DNA from: Colletes latitarsis
Taxonomy: Eukaryota > Arthropoda > Insecta > Hymenoptera > Colletidae
Reading direction: 5' to 3'
NCBI RefSeq assembly: GCF_051014445.1
Contig: NC_135141.1
Location: forward strand, 10,602,001 to 10,666,000
DNA: 64,000 nt
The position numbers were made by a program, and so were the translations under genes. Shown here in pieces: positions 1 to 11,591 of this stretch; the stretch's first letter is position 1; each line of letters starts with the position of its first letter. The notes beneath the pieces are model-generated. The model was given only the letters and a program-made list of their open reading frames with translations, ran no database searches and was not told the DNA's origin.

Positions 1-473
1 AAATATAAATCGAAACCAGGTTTAATTTTCTGTTTCAGCGTGGCACAACAATTACTACGTGATCCAAGCTAGAAAAAGCCCAGGATCGGGCCAACAAGTA
101 TGCGAAAAATGCGAAATTGTGAGCCAGATAAGGGCAAATCCCAGACATTACCAAGACCTAACCGGTGCTATCCTCTAAAATATAAATCGAAACCAGGTTT
201 AATTTTCTGTTTCAGTGTGGCACAACATTTACTACGTGATCCAAACTAGAAAAATCCAAGGATCGGGCCAACAAGTATGCGAAGAATGCGAAATTGTGAG
301 CCAGATAAGGGCAAATCCCAGACATTACCAAGACCTAACCGGTGTTATCCTCTAGAATATAGATCGAAACCAGGTTTATTTGACTGTTTCAGTGTGGTAC
401 GACATTACTGCGTGATCCAAACCAGAATAAAACCCAGGATCTGGCCAACAAGTATGCGATTAATTCGAAAGTA
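1..473 (+). repeat. Block of the 'AAATTGTGAG' monomer subfamily
   Basis: These monomers share the diagnostic stretches TTTAATTTTCTGTTTCAG, GGATCGGGCCAACAAG and GCGAAATTGTGAGCCAG. The same subfamily occurs as short tandem blocks near 11,590-11,960, 12,800-13,330, 15,070-15,600, 17,325-17,850, 20,810-21,170, 34,615-34,800 and 37,740-37,930. This first block continues into the next segment and matches 17,509-18,230 closely, including an open frame with the same translation at 277-504 and 17,785-18,012. It is probably an end of the same duplicated unit seen in the 2257-bp HOR. Confidence 0.8.
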
Positions 474-1607
474 TGAGACAGATCAGGGCAAATCCCAGAC
501 ATAAGCCATACCAAACCGGTGCTATCCTCTAAAATATAGATCGAAACTAGGTTTAGTTGACTATATCAGGGTTATCCAAACCTGAAGAAAACCCAGGATC
601 TGGCCAAGAATTATGAGAAAAATGCGTACGTATGAGCAAGATGAGGGCATGTCGCCTATCTAAACGAGACCCAACCGGTGTTATCATTTGAAATATTGAT
701 CGGGGCCTGGTTTAATTGACTGTGTCAGTGTGGTACCACATTACTACGTGATCCAAGCCAGAAAGAGCCCAGGATCTGGCCAACAACTATGCGAAGAATG
801 CGAAATTATGAGCCAGGTAAGGGCAAATACCAGAAATAACCAAGACCTAACCAGTGTTATCCTCTAGAATATAGATCCAAAGCAGGATTAATTGACTGTT
901 TCAGTGTGGTACCACATTACTGCGTGATCCAAACCAGAAAAAAACTCAGGATCTGGCCAACAAGTTTGCGATAAATGTGAAAGTATGAGCCAGAAGATTG
1001 CAAATACCAGACCTAACACAAACCTAACCGCGGTTATCCTCTAAAATATAGATCGAATCCAGGTTTAATGGACTGTTTCAGTGTGGTACCACATTTCTGC
1101 GTGATACAAACCGGAAATAACCCGGGATCTGGCTAACAAGTATGCGAAAAAGCGAATGTATGAGCCAGATGAGGGCAAATCCCAGACAAAACCCAGACCT
1201 AACCTGTGTTATCCTCTAAAATATTGATCCAATCCAAGTTTAATTGACTGTTTCAGTGTGGTACGACATTAATACGTGATCCAAACCAGAGGAAAACCCA
1301 GGATCTGGCCAAGATGTATGAGAAAAAAGCGAACGTATGAGCCAGATGTGGACAAATCGCGGACGTAACCCAGACCTAGCCGGTGTTATCCTCTAAAGTA
1401 TACATCGAAACCAGGTTTAGTTGACTGTTTCAGAGTGGTACGACAATTCTACGTGATCCAAACCAGAGAAAAACCCAGGATCTGGCGGACAAGTTTGCGA
1501 TAAATGCAAAAGTATGAGCCAGATGAGGGCAAATCCCAGACATAACCCAGACCTAACCGGTGTTATCCGCTAAAATATAGATCGAAACCTGGTTTAATTG
1601 ACTGTTT
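473..1607 (+). repeat. Segmental duplication copy 1 (partner 4935-6069)
   Basis: This ~1.13-kb stretch is repeated at an offset of 4462 bp with essentially no differences where I compared it. Shared rare variants include GCGTACGTATGAGCAAG, GGGCATGTCGCC and ATCATTTGAAATATTG. Similarity falls back to ordinary monomer level near 1607, where TGACTGTTTCAG faces TGACTGTTGCAG at 6061. It contains one short (~159 bp) monomer near 530-690. This copy lacks the retroelement insert that sits at the left edge of its partner. Confidence 0.85.
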
Positions 1608-1739
1608 CAGTGTGGTACCACATCACTACGTGATCCAAACTAGAAAAAGCCCAGGATCTGACCAACAAGTATGCGATAAATGCGAAAGTATGAGCCAGAT
1701 GATTGAAAATACCAGACATAACCCAGACCTAACCTGTGT

Positions 1740-2150
1740 TATCCTCTAAAATATTCATCCAATCCAGGTTTAATTAACCATTTCAGTGTAGCACCACATT
1801 ACTACGTGATCCAAACCAGAAGGAAACCCAGGATTTGGCAAACAAGTATGCGATACATGAGAAAGTATGAGCCAGATGATTCCAAATACCAGTCCTAACA
1901 CAAACCTAATAGGTGTTACCCTCTAACGTATTGATCCAATCCAGGTTTAATTAACTGTTTCAGTGTGGCACCACATTACTACGTGATCCAAACCAGAAGG
2001 AAACCCCAGATTTGGCAAACAAGTATGCGATACATGAGAAAGTATGAGCCAGATGATTCCAAATACCAGTCCTAACACAAACCTAATCGGTGTTACCCTC
2101 TAAAGTATTGATCGAATGCAGGTTTAATTGACTGTTTCAGTGTGGTACCA
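1740..2150 (+). repeat. Dimer with TTTGGCAAAC variant, copy 1
   Basis: Two adjacent monomers 177 bp apart share the variants GATTTGGCAAACAAG or CAGATTTGGCAAAC, GCGATACATGAGAAAG and GATTCCAAATACCAGTCC. The pair recurs at 4030-4440, an offset of about 2290 bp, so the two-monomer unit was copied as a block. Confidence 0.75.
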
Positions 2151-3299
2151 CATTACTACGTGATCCAAACTGTAAAGAGCCCAGGATCTGATCAACAAGT
2201 ATGCGAAAAAAGCGAAAGTATGAGCCAGATGAGGGCAAATCCCAGACATAAGCCAGACCAAACCGGTGTTATCCTCTAAAATATAGATCGAAACCAGGTT
2301 TAGTTGACTGTTTTAGTGTGGTACCACGTTACTACTTGATCCAAACCAGTAAAACCCTAGGATCTGGTCAACAAGTATGCGATAAATGCGAAAGTATGAG
2401 CCAGATGAGGGCAAATCCCAGACATAACCTTGACCTAACCAGTGTTATCATCTAGAATATAGATCGAAACCAGGTTTAATTGACTGTTTCAGTGTGGTAC
2501 CACGTTACTACGTGATCCAAACCAGAAAACCCCAGGATCTGGCCAACAGGTTTGCGACAGATGCGAAAGTATGAGCCTGATGAGGGCAAATCCCAGACAT
2601 ATGCCAGACCAAACCGGTGTTATCCTCTAAAATATATATCGAGTTCAGGTTTAGTGGAAAGTTTCAGTGTGGTACCACGTTTCTACGTGATCAAAACCAG
2701 AAAAAACCCAGGATCTGGCTAACAAGTATGCGAAAGATGCGATAGTATGAGCCTGATGACGGCAAATCCCAGACATAACCCTGACCTAACCGGTGTCGTC
2801 CTCTAAAATATACATCGAAACCAGGTTTAATTGACTGTTCCAGTGTGGTACGACATTACTACGTGATCCAAACGAGAGGAAAACCCAGGATCTGGCGAAC
2901 AAGTTTGCGATAAATGCGAAAGTATGAGCCAGATGTGGGCAAATCCCAGACATACCCCAGACCTAACCGGTGTTATCCTCTAAGATATTCATCCAATCCA
3001 AGTCTAATTGACTGTTTCAGTGTGGTACCAAATTACTACGTGATCCAAACGAGAACACCCCCGGATCTGTCCAACAAGTATGCGATAAATGCGAAAGTAT
3101 GAGCCAGATGATTGCAAATACCAGACATAACCCAGACCTAACCTGTGTTATCCTCTAAAATATTGATCCAACCAAGGTTTAACTGACTGTTTCAGTGTGG
3201 TACCACATTACTACGTGATCCAAACCAGAAGGAAACCCAGGATCTGACCAACAAGTATGCGATAAATGCGAAACTATGTGGCAGATGAGGGCAAAACCC

Positions 3300-3335
3300 A
3301 GACATAACCAAGACCGGTAAAACCCCAGGATCTGG
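3300..3335 (+). repeat. Deletion junction in a truncated monomer
   Basis: The text reads ATAACCAAGACCGGTAAAAC and then runs directly into CCCAGGATCTGG. About 90 bp that normally lie between ACCGGTGTTATCC and CCAAACC are missing. Variants with CCAAACCGGTAAAACC exist (3925-3940), so both deletion ends carry ACCGGT. A deletion between these short direct repeats explains the join. Confidence 0.7.
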
Positions 3336-3564
3336 CCAACAGGTATGCGAAAGATGCGGTAGTATGAGCCAGATGAGTGCAAATCCCAGACATAACCCAG
3401 ACCCAACCTGTGTTATCCTCTAAAATATTGATCCAATCCAGGTTTAATTAACTGTTTCAGTGTGGCACCACATTACTACGTGATCCAAACTAGAAAAAGC
3501 CCAGTATCTGACCAACAAGTATGCGATAAATGCGAAATTATGAGCCAGATGAGGGCAAATCCCA

Positions 3565-3600
3565 GACATAAACAAGACCGGTAAAACCCTAGGATCTGGC
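3565..3600 (+). repeat. Second copy of the ACCGGT deletion junction
   Basis: AAACAAGACCGGTAAAACCC leads straight into TAGGATCTGG, the same join as near 3310. It is either a second independent deletion at the same microhomology or, more likely, a copy of the first spread by local duplication. Confidence 0.7.
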
Positions 3601-4029
3601 CAACAAGTATGCGATAAATGCGAAAGTATGAGCCAGATGGTTGCAAATACCAGACATAACCCAGACCTAACCTGTGTTATCCTCTAAAATATTGATCCAA
3701 CCAAGGTTTAATTGACTGTTTCAGTGTGGTACCACATTACTACGTGATCCAAACTAGAAAAATCCCAGAATCTGACCAACAGGTATGCGATAAATGCGAA
3801 GGTATGAGCCAGATGATTGCAAATACCAGACATGACCCAGACCTAACCTGTGTTATCCTCTAAAATATTGATCCAATCCAGGTTTAATTGACTGTTTCAG
3901 TGTGGTACCACATTACTACGTGATCCAAACCGGTAAAACCCTAGGATCTGGCCAACAAGTATGCGATAAATGCGAAAGTATGAGCCAGATGATTGCAAAT
4001 GCCAGACATAACCCAGACCTAACCTGTGT

Positions 4030-4440
4030 TATCCTCTAAAATATTGATCCAATCCAGGTTTAATTAACTGTTTCAGTGTGGCACCACATTACTTCGTGAT
4101 CCAAACCAGAAGGAAACCCAGGATTTGGCAAACAAGTATGCGATACATGAGAAAGTATGAGCCTGATGATTCCAAATACCAGTCCTAACACAAACCTAAT
4201 CGGTGTTACCCTCTAAAGTATTGATCGAATGCAGGTTTAATTGACTGTTTCAGTGTGGCACCACATTACTACGTGATCTAAACCAGAAGGAAACCCAGGA
4301 TTCGGCAAACAAGTATGCGATACATGAGAAAGTATGAGCCAGAGGATTCCAAATACCAATCCTAACACAAACCTAATCGGTGTTACCCTCTAACGTATTG
4401 ATCGAATGCAGGTTTAATTGACTGTTTCAGTGTGGTACCA
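4030..4440 (+). repeat. Dimer with TTTGGCAAAC variant, copy 2
   Basis: This is the partner of 1740-2150 at offset ~2290 bp. It has the same GCGATACATGAGAAAG and GATTCCAAATACCA variants in two successive monomers, and differs by scattered point changes. Confidence 0.75.
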
Positions 4441-4672
4441 CATTACTATGCGATCCAAACTAGAAAAAGCCCAGGATCTGGCCAACAGGTATGCGAAAGT
4501 ATGAGGCATGTGAGGGCAAATGCCAGACCTAACCCAGACCTAACCTGTGTTATCCTCCAAAATATTGAACCAATCCAGGTTTAATTGACTGTTTCAGTGT
4601 GGTACCACATTACTACGTGATCCAAACCGGAAGAAAACCCAGGATCTGGCCAAGATGTATGAGAAAATAGCG

Positions 4673-4689
4673 AAAGTATGAGACAGATC
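4673..4689 (+). repeat. Target-site duplication, left copy
   Basis: AAAGTATGAGACAGATC directly precedes the insert. The same 17 bases with one change (A to T at the ninth position) follow the poly(A) at 4930-4946. The satellite text continues in register across the insert, as expected for target-primed insertion into a monomer. Confidence 0.85.
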
Positions 4690-4714
4690 CCCGGGGGATG
4701 GGCGCGGAAGCGCG

Positions 4715-4776
4715 GGCACGGGGAGGATACCGGAAGAATGCTTAGAGCGATTCCCGGTATCCTCCCAAAGCGTGCC
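4715..4776 (+). other. Hairpin 1 in the retroelement
   Basis: GGGAGGATACCGG (4721-4733) is the exact reverse complement of 4754-4766, giving a 13-bp stem with a 20-nt loop. The stem extends outward with GGCACG (4715-4720) pairing CGTGCC (4771-4776) across a four-base bulge. Such structures in 3' UTRs of non-LTR elements can serve as reverse-transcriptase recognition sites; that role here is inference. Confidence 0.8.
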
Positions 4777-4808
4777 GAAGGGTCACCGTGGGGTTTTTAG
4801 TGGGTAGG

Positions 4809-4838
4809 TCCCGCGCCTGTCGTTGTACGGGCGCGGGA
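4809..4838 (+). other. Hairpin 2 in the retroelement
   Basis: TCCCGCGCC (4809-4817) pairs perfectly with GGCGCGGGA (4830-4838), leaving a 12-nt loop. An outer GTGGG (4800-4804) can pair with CCCAC (4842-4846). Confidence 0.8.
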
Positions 4839-4850
4839 AATCCCACACAC

Positions 4851-4882
4851 CCCTCCCACCTCTCCCCAAGGAGGTGGGAGGG
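4851..4882 (+). other. Hairpin 3 in the retroelement
   Basis: CCCTCCCACCTC (4851-4862) is the perfect reverse complement of GAGGTGGGAGGG (4871-4882), with an 8-nt loop. It lies just upstream of the poly(A) tail. Confidence 0.85.
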
Positions 4883-4929
4883 AGTCTTTCGAAGATTTTC
4901 CCCACGACAAAAAAAAAAAAAAAAAAAAA

Positions 4930-4946
4930 AAAGTATGTGACAGATC
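4930..4946 (+). repeat. Target-site duplication, right copy
   Basis: AAAGTATGTGACAGATC overlaps the end of the A run, so the exact left edge is ambiguous by a few bases. It has one mismatch to the left copy. Confidence 0.8.
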
Positions 4947-6069
4947 AGGTCAAATCCCAGACATAAGCCATACCAAACCGGTGCTATCCTCTAAAATATA
5001 GATCGAAACTAGGTTTAGTTGACTATATCAGGGTTATCCAAACCTGAAGAAAACCCAGGATCTGGCCAAGAATTATGAGAAAAATGCGTACGTATGAGCA
5101 AGATGAGGGCATGTCGCCTATCTAAACGAGACCCAACCGGTGTTATCATTTGAAATATTGATCGGGGCCTGGTTTAATTGACTGTGTCAGTGTGGTACCA
5201 CATTACTACGTGATCCAAGCCAGAAAGAGCCCAGGATCTGGCCAACAACTATGCGAAGAATGCGAAATTATGAGCCAGGTAAGGGCAAATACCAGAAATA
5301 ACCAAGACCTAACCAGTGTTATCCTCTAGAATATAGATCCAAAGCAGGATTAATTGACTGTTTCAGTGTGGTACCACATTACTGCGTGATCCAAACCAGA
5401 AAAAAACTCAGGATCTGGCCAACAAGTTTGCGATAAATGTGAAAGTATGAGCCAGAAGATTGCAAATACCAGACCTAACACAAACCTAACCGCGGTTATC
5501 CTCTAAAATATAGATCGAATCCAGGTTTAATGGACTGTTTCAGTGTGGTACCACATTTCTGCGTGATACAAACCGGAAATAACCCGGGATCTGGCTAACA
5601 AGTATGCGAAAAAGCGAATGTATGAGCCAGATGAGGGCAAATCCCAGACAAAACCCAGACCTAACCTGTGTTATCCTCTAAAATATTGATCCAATCCAAG
5701 TTTAATTGACTGTTTCAGTGTGGTACGACATTAATACGTGATCCAAACCAGAGGAAAACCCAGGATCTGGCCAAGATGTATGAGAAAAAAGCGAACGTAT
5801 GAGCCAGATGTGGACAAATCGCGGACGTAACCCAGACCTAGCCGGTGTTATCCTCTAAAGTATACATCGAAACCAGGTTTAGTTGACTGTTTCAGAGTGG
5901 TACGACAATTCTACGTGATCCAAACCAGAGAAAAACCCAGGATCTGGCGGACAAGTTTGCGATAAATGCAAAAGTATGAGCCAGATGAGGGCAAATCCCA
6001 GACATAACCCAGACCTAACCGGTGTTATCCGCTAAAATATAGATCGAAACCTGGTTTAATTGACTGTTG
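4935..6069 (+). repeat. Segmental duplication copy 2 (partner 473-1607)
   Basis: This repeats 473-1607 at offset 4462 bp with the same rare variants. Its left limit falls inside the target-site duplication of the retroelement, so insertion site and duplication breakpoint coincide to within about 20 bp. Confidence 0.85.
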
Positions 6070-6733
6070 CAGTGTTGTACCACATTACTACGTGATCCAA
6101 ATCAGAAAAAGCCCAGGATCTGGCCAACAAGTATGCGAAAGATGCGAAAGTATGAGCCAGATGATGGCAAATTCCAGACCTAACCCAGACCTAACCGTTG
6201 TTATCCTCTAAAATATTGTTCGAATCCAGGTTTAGTTGTCTGTTTCAGTGTGGTACCACATTACTGCGTGATCCAAACCTGAAGAAAACTCAGGATCTGG
6301 CCAACAAGTATGCTATAAATACGAAAGTATGAGCCAGATAGTTGCAAATACCAGACCTAACACAAACCTAACCGGTGTTATCCCCTAAAATATAGATCGA
6401 ATCCAAGTTTAGTGGACTGTTTCAGTGTGGTACCACATTTCTACGTGATCCAAGCAAGAAAAAACCCAGGATCTGGCTAACAAATATGCGAAAGATGCGA
6501 TAGTATGAGCCTGATGAGGGCAAATCCCAGACATAACCCAGTCCTAACCGGTGTTATCCTCTAAAATATAGATCGGATCCAGGTTTAATTGACAGTTTCA
6601 GTGTGGTACCACGTGACTACATGATCCAATCCAGAAAACCCCAGGATCTGGCCAACGGGTATGCGAAAGATGCGACAGTATGAGCCAGATGATGGCAAAT
6701 TCCAGACCTAACCCAGACCTAACCCTCGTTATC
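6030..6733 (+). repeat. 704-bp tandem duplication, copy 1 (four monomers)
   Basis: TGACTGTTGCAGTGTTG at 6061 returns at 6765, offset 704 bp or four monomers. The following text matches through ATATAGATCGGATCCAGG and CCAACGGGTATGCG. Differences are scattered single bases, so this is an older duplication than those in the right-hand domain. Confidence 0.8.
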
Positions 6734-7380
6734 CTCTAAAATATAGATCGAAACCAGGTTTAATTGACTGTTGCAGTGTTGAACCACATTACTACGTGAT
6801 CCAAATCAGAAAAAGCCCAGGATCTGTCCAACAGGTATGAGAAAGATGCGAAAGCATGAGCCATATGATGGCAAATTCCAGACCTAACCCAGACCTAACC
6901 GTTGTTATCCTCTAAAATATTGTTCGAATCCAGGTTTAGTTGACTGTTTCAGTGTGGTACCACATTACTGCATGATCCAAACCAAAAGAAAACCCAGGAT
7001 CTGGCCAACAAGTATGCTATAAATGCGAAAGTATGGGCCAGATAGTTGCAAATACCAGACATAACACTATCCTAACCGGTGCTATCCCCTAAAATATAGA
7101 TCGAATCCAAGTTTAGTGGACTGTTTCAGTGTGGTACCACATTTCTACGTGATCCAAAACAGAAAAAACCCAGGATCTGGCTAACAAGTATGCGAAAGAT
7201 GCGATAGAACGAGCCTGATGAGGGCAAATCCCAGACATAACCCAGTCCTAACCGGTGTTATCCTCTAAAATATAGATCGGATCCAGGTTTAATTGTCAGT
7301 TTCAGTGTGGTGCCACATGACTGCATGATCCAAACCAGAAAACCCCAGGATCTGGCCAACGGGTATGCGAAAGATGCGAT
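6734..7380 (+). repeat. 704-bp tandem duplication, copy 2
   Basis: This is the second copy of the four-monomer unit. It ends in similarity near 7380, where AGTCAGATGAGGG faces AGCCAGATGATGG in the first copy. Confidence 0.75.
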
Positions 7381-8149
7381 AGTATGAGTCAGATGAGGGC
7401 AAATCCCAGACATAACCCTGACCTAACCGGTGTTATCCTCTAAAATATACATCGTAACCAGGTTTAATTGACTGTTTCAGCGTGGTACATTACTGCGTGA
7501 TCCAAACCAGAAGAAAACCCTGGATATGGCCAACAAGTATGTGATAAATGCGAAAGTATGAGCCAGATGATTGCAAATACCAGACCTAACACAAACCTAA
7601 CCGGTGTTATCCTTTAAAATATAGGTCGAAACCAGATTTAATTTTCAGTTTCAGTGTGGTACCACATTACTACGCTATCCAAACCAGAAGAGAACCCAGG
7701 ATCTCACCAAGATGTATGAGAAAAAAGCGAACGTATGAGCCAGATGTGGCAAATCGCGGACGTAACCCTGACCTAACCGGTCTTATCCTCTAAAATATAC
7801 ATCGAACCAGGCTTAATTGGTACTGTTTCAGTATGGTACGACATTACTACGCGATCCAAACCAGAGGAAAACCCAGGATCTGGCCAACAAGTATGCGATT
7901 AATGCGAAAGTATGAGACAGATGTTTGCAAATACCAGACCTAACACAAACCTAACCGTTGTTTTCCTCTAAAATATTGTTCGAATCCAGTTTGAATTGAC
8001 AGTTTCAGTGTGGTACCACATTACTACGTGATCCAAACCAGAATACCCCAGAATCGGGCCAACGGGTATGCGAAAGATGCGACAGTATGAGCTAGATGAG
8101 GGCAAATCCCAGACATAAACCAGACCTAACCGGTGTTATCCGCTACAAT

Positions 8150-8642
8150 ATAGATCGAAACCAGGTATAATTGACTGTTTCAGGGTTATCGAAACCAGAA
8201 AAAGCCCAGGATCTGTCCAACAGGTATGCGAAAGATGCGATAGTATGAGCCAGATGAGGGCAAATCCCAGACATAACCCAGACCTAACCGGTGTTATCCT
8301 CTAGAATATTGATCCAATCCAAGTTTAATTGACAATTTCAGTGTGGTACCACATTACTACGTGAACCAAACTAGAAAATTCCAGGATCTGTCCAACAGGT
8401 ATGCGAAAGATGCGATAGTATGAGCCAGATGAGGGAAAATCCAAGCCAAACCCGGTCCTAACCTGTGTTATCCTCTAAAATGTAGATCGAAACCAGGTTT
8501 AATTGACAGTTTCAGTGTGGTACCCCATTACTACATGATCCAAACCAGAAAACCTCAGGATCTGGCCAACGGGTATGCGAATGATGCGACAGTATGAGCT
8601 AGATGAGGGCAAATCCCAGACATAAACCAGACCTAACCGGTG
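8150..8642 (+). repeat. Segmental duplication (partner 11,099-11,591)
   Basis: The offset is 2949 bp. Shared variants are CAGGTATAATTGACTG with CAGGGTTATCGAAACC (a short monomer), GTGAACCAAAC and ATCCAAGCCAAACCCGG. The match ends at ACCGGTG, where TTATCCGC faces CTTTCCTC. Confidence 0.8.
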
Positions 8643-11098
8643 TTATCCGCTACAATATAGATCGAAACCAGGTTTAATTGACTGTTGCAGTGTTGTACCA
8701 CATTACTACCTGATCCATACCAGAAAAAGCCCACGATCTGGCCAACAGGTATGCGAAAGATGCGAAAGTATGAGCCAGATGAGGGCAAATTCCAGACATA
8801 ACCCAGACCTAACCTGTGTTATCCTCTAGAATATTGATCCTATCCAAGTTTAATTGACAATTTCAGTGTGGTACCACATTACTACCAGGATCTTGCCAAC
8901 AGGTATGCGAAAGATGCGATAGTATGATCCAGATGATGGCAAATCCCAGACATAGCCCATACCCAACCGGTGTTATCCTCTAAAATATACATCGAAACCA
9001 GGTTTAATGGACTGTTTCAGTGTGGTACCACATTTCTACGTGATAAAAGCCAGAAATAAGCCAGGATCTGGCTAACAAGTATGCGAAAAATGTGAAAGTA
9101 TGAGCCAGATGATTGCAAATACCAGACCTAACACAAATCTAACCGGTGTTATCCTCTAAAATATAGATCGCATCCAGATTTAGTGGACTGTATCAGTGTG
9201 GTACCACATTTGTACGTGATACATACAAGATATAAGGCAGGATCTGGCTAACAAGTATGCGAAAAATGCGATTGTATGAGCCAGATGAGGACAAATCCGA
9301 GACATAACCCAGACCTAACCGGTGATATCCTCTAGAATATTGATCCAATCCAAGTTTAATTGACAATTTCAGTGTCGTACCACATTACTACGTGATCCAA
9401 ATCAGAAAATCCCAGGATCTGTCCAACAGGTATACGAAAGATGCAACAGTATGAGCCAGATGAGGGCAAATCCCAGACATAACCCTGACCTAACCGGTGT
9501 TATCCAGTAAAATATACATCGAAACCAGGTTTAATTGACTGCTTCAGTGTGGTACGACATTACTGCGTGATCCAAACAAGAAGAAAACACAGGATCTGGC
9601 CTACATGTATGCGATAAATGCGAAAGTATGAGCCAGATGATTGCAAATACCAGACCTACCACAAACCTGACCGGTGTTATCCTCTAAAATATAGATCGCA
9701 TCCAGATTTAGTGGACTGTATCAGTGTGGTACCACATTTGTACGTGATACATACAAGATATAAGGCAGGATCTGGCTAACAAGTATGCGAAAAATGCGAT
9801 TGTATGAGCCAGATGAGGACAAATCCCAGACATAACCCAGACCTAACCGGTGATATCCTCTAGAATATTGATCCAATCCAAGTTTAATTGACAATTTCAG
9901 TGTGGTACCACATTACTACGTGATCCAAACCAGAAAATCACAGGATCTGTCCAACAGGTATGCAAAAGATGCGATAGTATGAGCCAAATGAGGACAAATC
10001 CCAGACATAACCCAGACCTAACCGGTGATATCCTCTAGAATATTGATCCAATCCAAGTTTAATTGACAATTTCAGTGTCGTACCACATTACTACGTGATC
10101 CAAATCAGAAAATCCCAGGATCTGTCCAACAGGTATGCGAAAGATGCAATAGTATGAGCCAGATGAGTGCATATCCCTGACATAACCCTGACCTAACAGG
10201 TGTTATCCTCTAAAATATACATCGACACCAGGTTTAATTGACTGTTTCAGTGTGGTACGACATTACGGCGTGGTCCAAACCAGAAGAAAACCCAGGATCT
10301 GGCGAACAAGTTTGCGATAAATGGGAAAGTATGAGCCAGATGAGGGCAAATCCCAGACATAACCAAGACCTAACCGGTGTTATCCTCTAGAATATAGATC
10401 CAAAGCAGGATTAATTGACTGTTTCAGTGTGGTACCACATTACTGCGTGATCCAAACCAGAAAAAACCCAGGATCTGGCCAACAAGTATGCGATAAATGT
10501 GAAAGTATGAGCCAGATGATTGCAAATACCAGACCTAACACAAATCTAACCGGTGTTATCCTTTAAAATATTGATCGAGGCCAGGTTTAGTTGACTGTTT
10601 CAGTGTGGTACCACATTACTGCGTGATCCCAACCAGAAATAGCCCAGGATCTGGCCAACAAGTATGCGATTAATGCGAAAGTATGAGCCACATGATTGCA
10701 AATACCAGACCTAACACAAACCTAACCGGTGTTATCCTCTAAAATATAAATCGAAACCAGATTTAATTTTCTGTTTCAGTGTGGTACCACATTACTACGT
10801 TATCCAAACCAGAGGAAAACCCAGGATCTGACCAAGAAGTATGAGAAAAAAGCGAACGTATGAGCTAGATGAGGCCATATCGCAGACGTAACCCAGACCT
10901 ATCCGGTGTTATCCTCTAAAATATACATCGAAACCAGGTTTAATTGACTGTTTCAGTGTGGTATCACATTAGTACGTGATCCAAACCAGAAAAAGCCCAG
11001 GATCTGGTCTACAGGTATGCGAAAGATGCGAAAGTATGAGCCTGATGAGGGCAAATCCCAGACATAACCCAGACCTAACCTGTGTTATCCTCTAGAAT

Positions 11099-11591
11099 AT
11101 ACATCGAAACCAGGTATAATTGACTGTTTCAGGGTTATCGAAACCAGAAAAGGCCCAGGATCTGTCCAACAGGTATGCGAAAGATGCGATAGTATGAGCC
11201 AGATGAGGGCAAATCCCAGACATAACCCAGACCTAACCGGTGTTATCCTCTAGAATATTAATCCAATCCAAGTTTAATTGACAATTTCAGTGTGGTACCA
11301 CATTACTACGTGAACCAAACCAGAAAATTCCAGGATCTGTCCAACAGGTATGCGAAAGATGCGATAGTATGAGCCAGATGACGGAACATCCAAGCCAAAC
11401 CCGGTCCTAACCTGTGTTGTCCTCTAAAATGTAGATCGAAACCAGGTTTAATTGACAGTTTCAGTGTGGTACCCCATTACTACATGATCCAAACCAGAAA
11501 ACCCCAGGATCTGGCCAACGGGTATGCGAAAGATGCGACAGTATGAGCTAGATGAGGGCAAATCCCAGACATAAACCAGACCTAACCGGTG
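11099..11591 (+). repeat. Segmental duplication (partner 8150-8642)
   Basis: Second copy at offset 2949 bp. It runs directly into the AAATTGTGAG subfamily block at 11,592, so a domain junction lies here. Confidence 0.8.

Larger units (their letters stand above)
1608..4672 (+). repeat. Divergent monomers, no clear long HOR
   Basis: Monomers here differ from neighbours by many substitutions and small indels. Local structure includes a dimer duplicated at 1740-2150 and 4030-4440, and two deleted monomers near 3310 and 3577. I found no gene or other element in this stretch. Confidence 0.8.
4690..4932 (+). mobile_element. 5'-truncated LINE 3' end or SINE with poly(A) tail
   Basis: This ~240-bp GC-rich segment is unrelated to the satellite and occurs once in the window. 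It ends in 24 consecutive A residues (4909-4932) and is flanked by 17-bp target-site duplications, the hallmarks of target-primed reverse transcription. It folds into three strong hairpins (4715-4776, 4809-4838, 4851-4882). I see no tRNA-like A and B boxes and no obvious reverse-transcriptase remnant, so a 5'-truncated 3' UTR of an autonomous non-LTR element is somewhat more likely than a SINE. The tract GGGGTTTTTAGTGGGTA at 4790-4806 resembles my recollection of 3' ends of insect R1/I-clade elements; that is memory, not a search. Insertion is on the + strand, the same direction as the monomers. Confidence 0.85.

Noticed and set aside
4684..4700. GATCCCCGGG at the insert's left junction as a cloning-site remnant
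   Set aside because: The text does not continue as a known polylinker, and the target-site duplications and poly(A) tail explain the insert as a retroelement.
4909..4932. Poly(A) run as an independent microsatellite
   Set aside because: It ends a distinct non-satellite sequence and is bracketed by the target-site duplication, so it is the tail of the insert.
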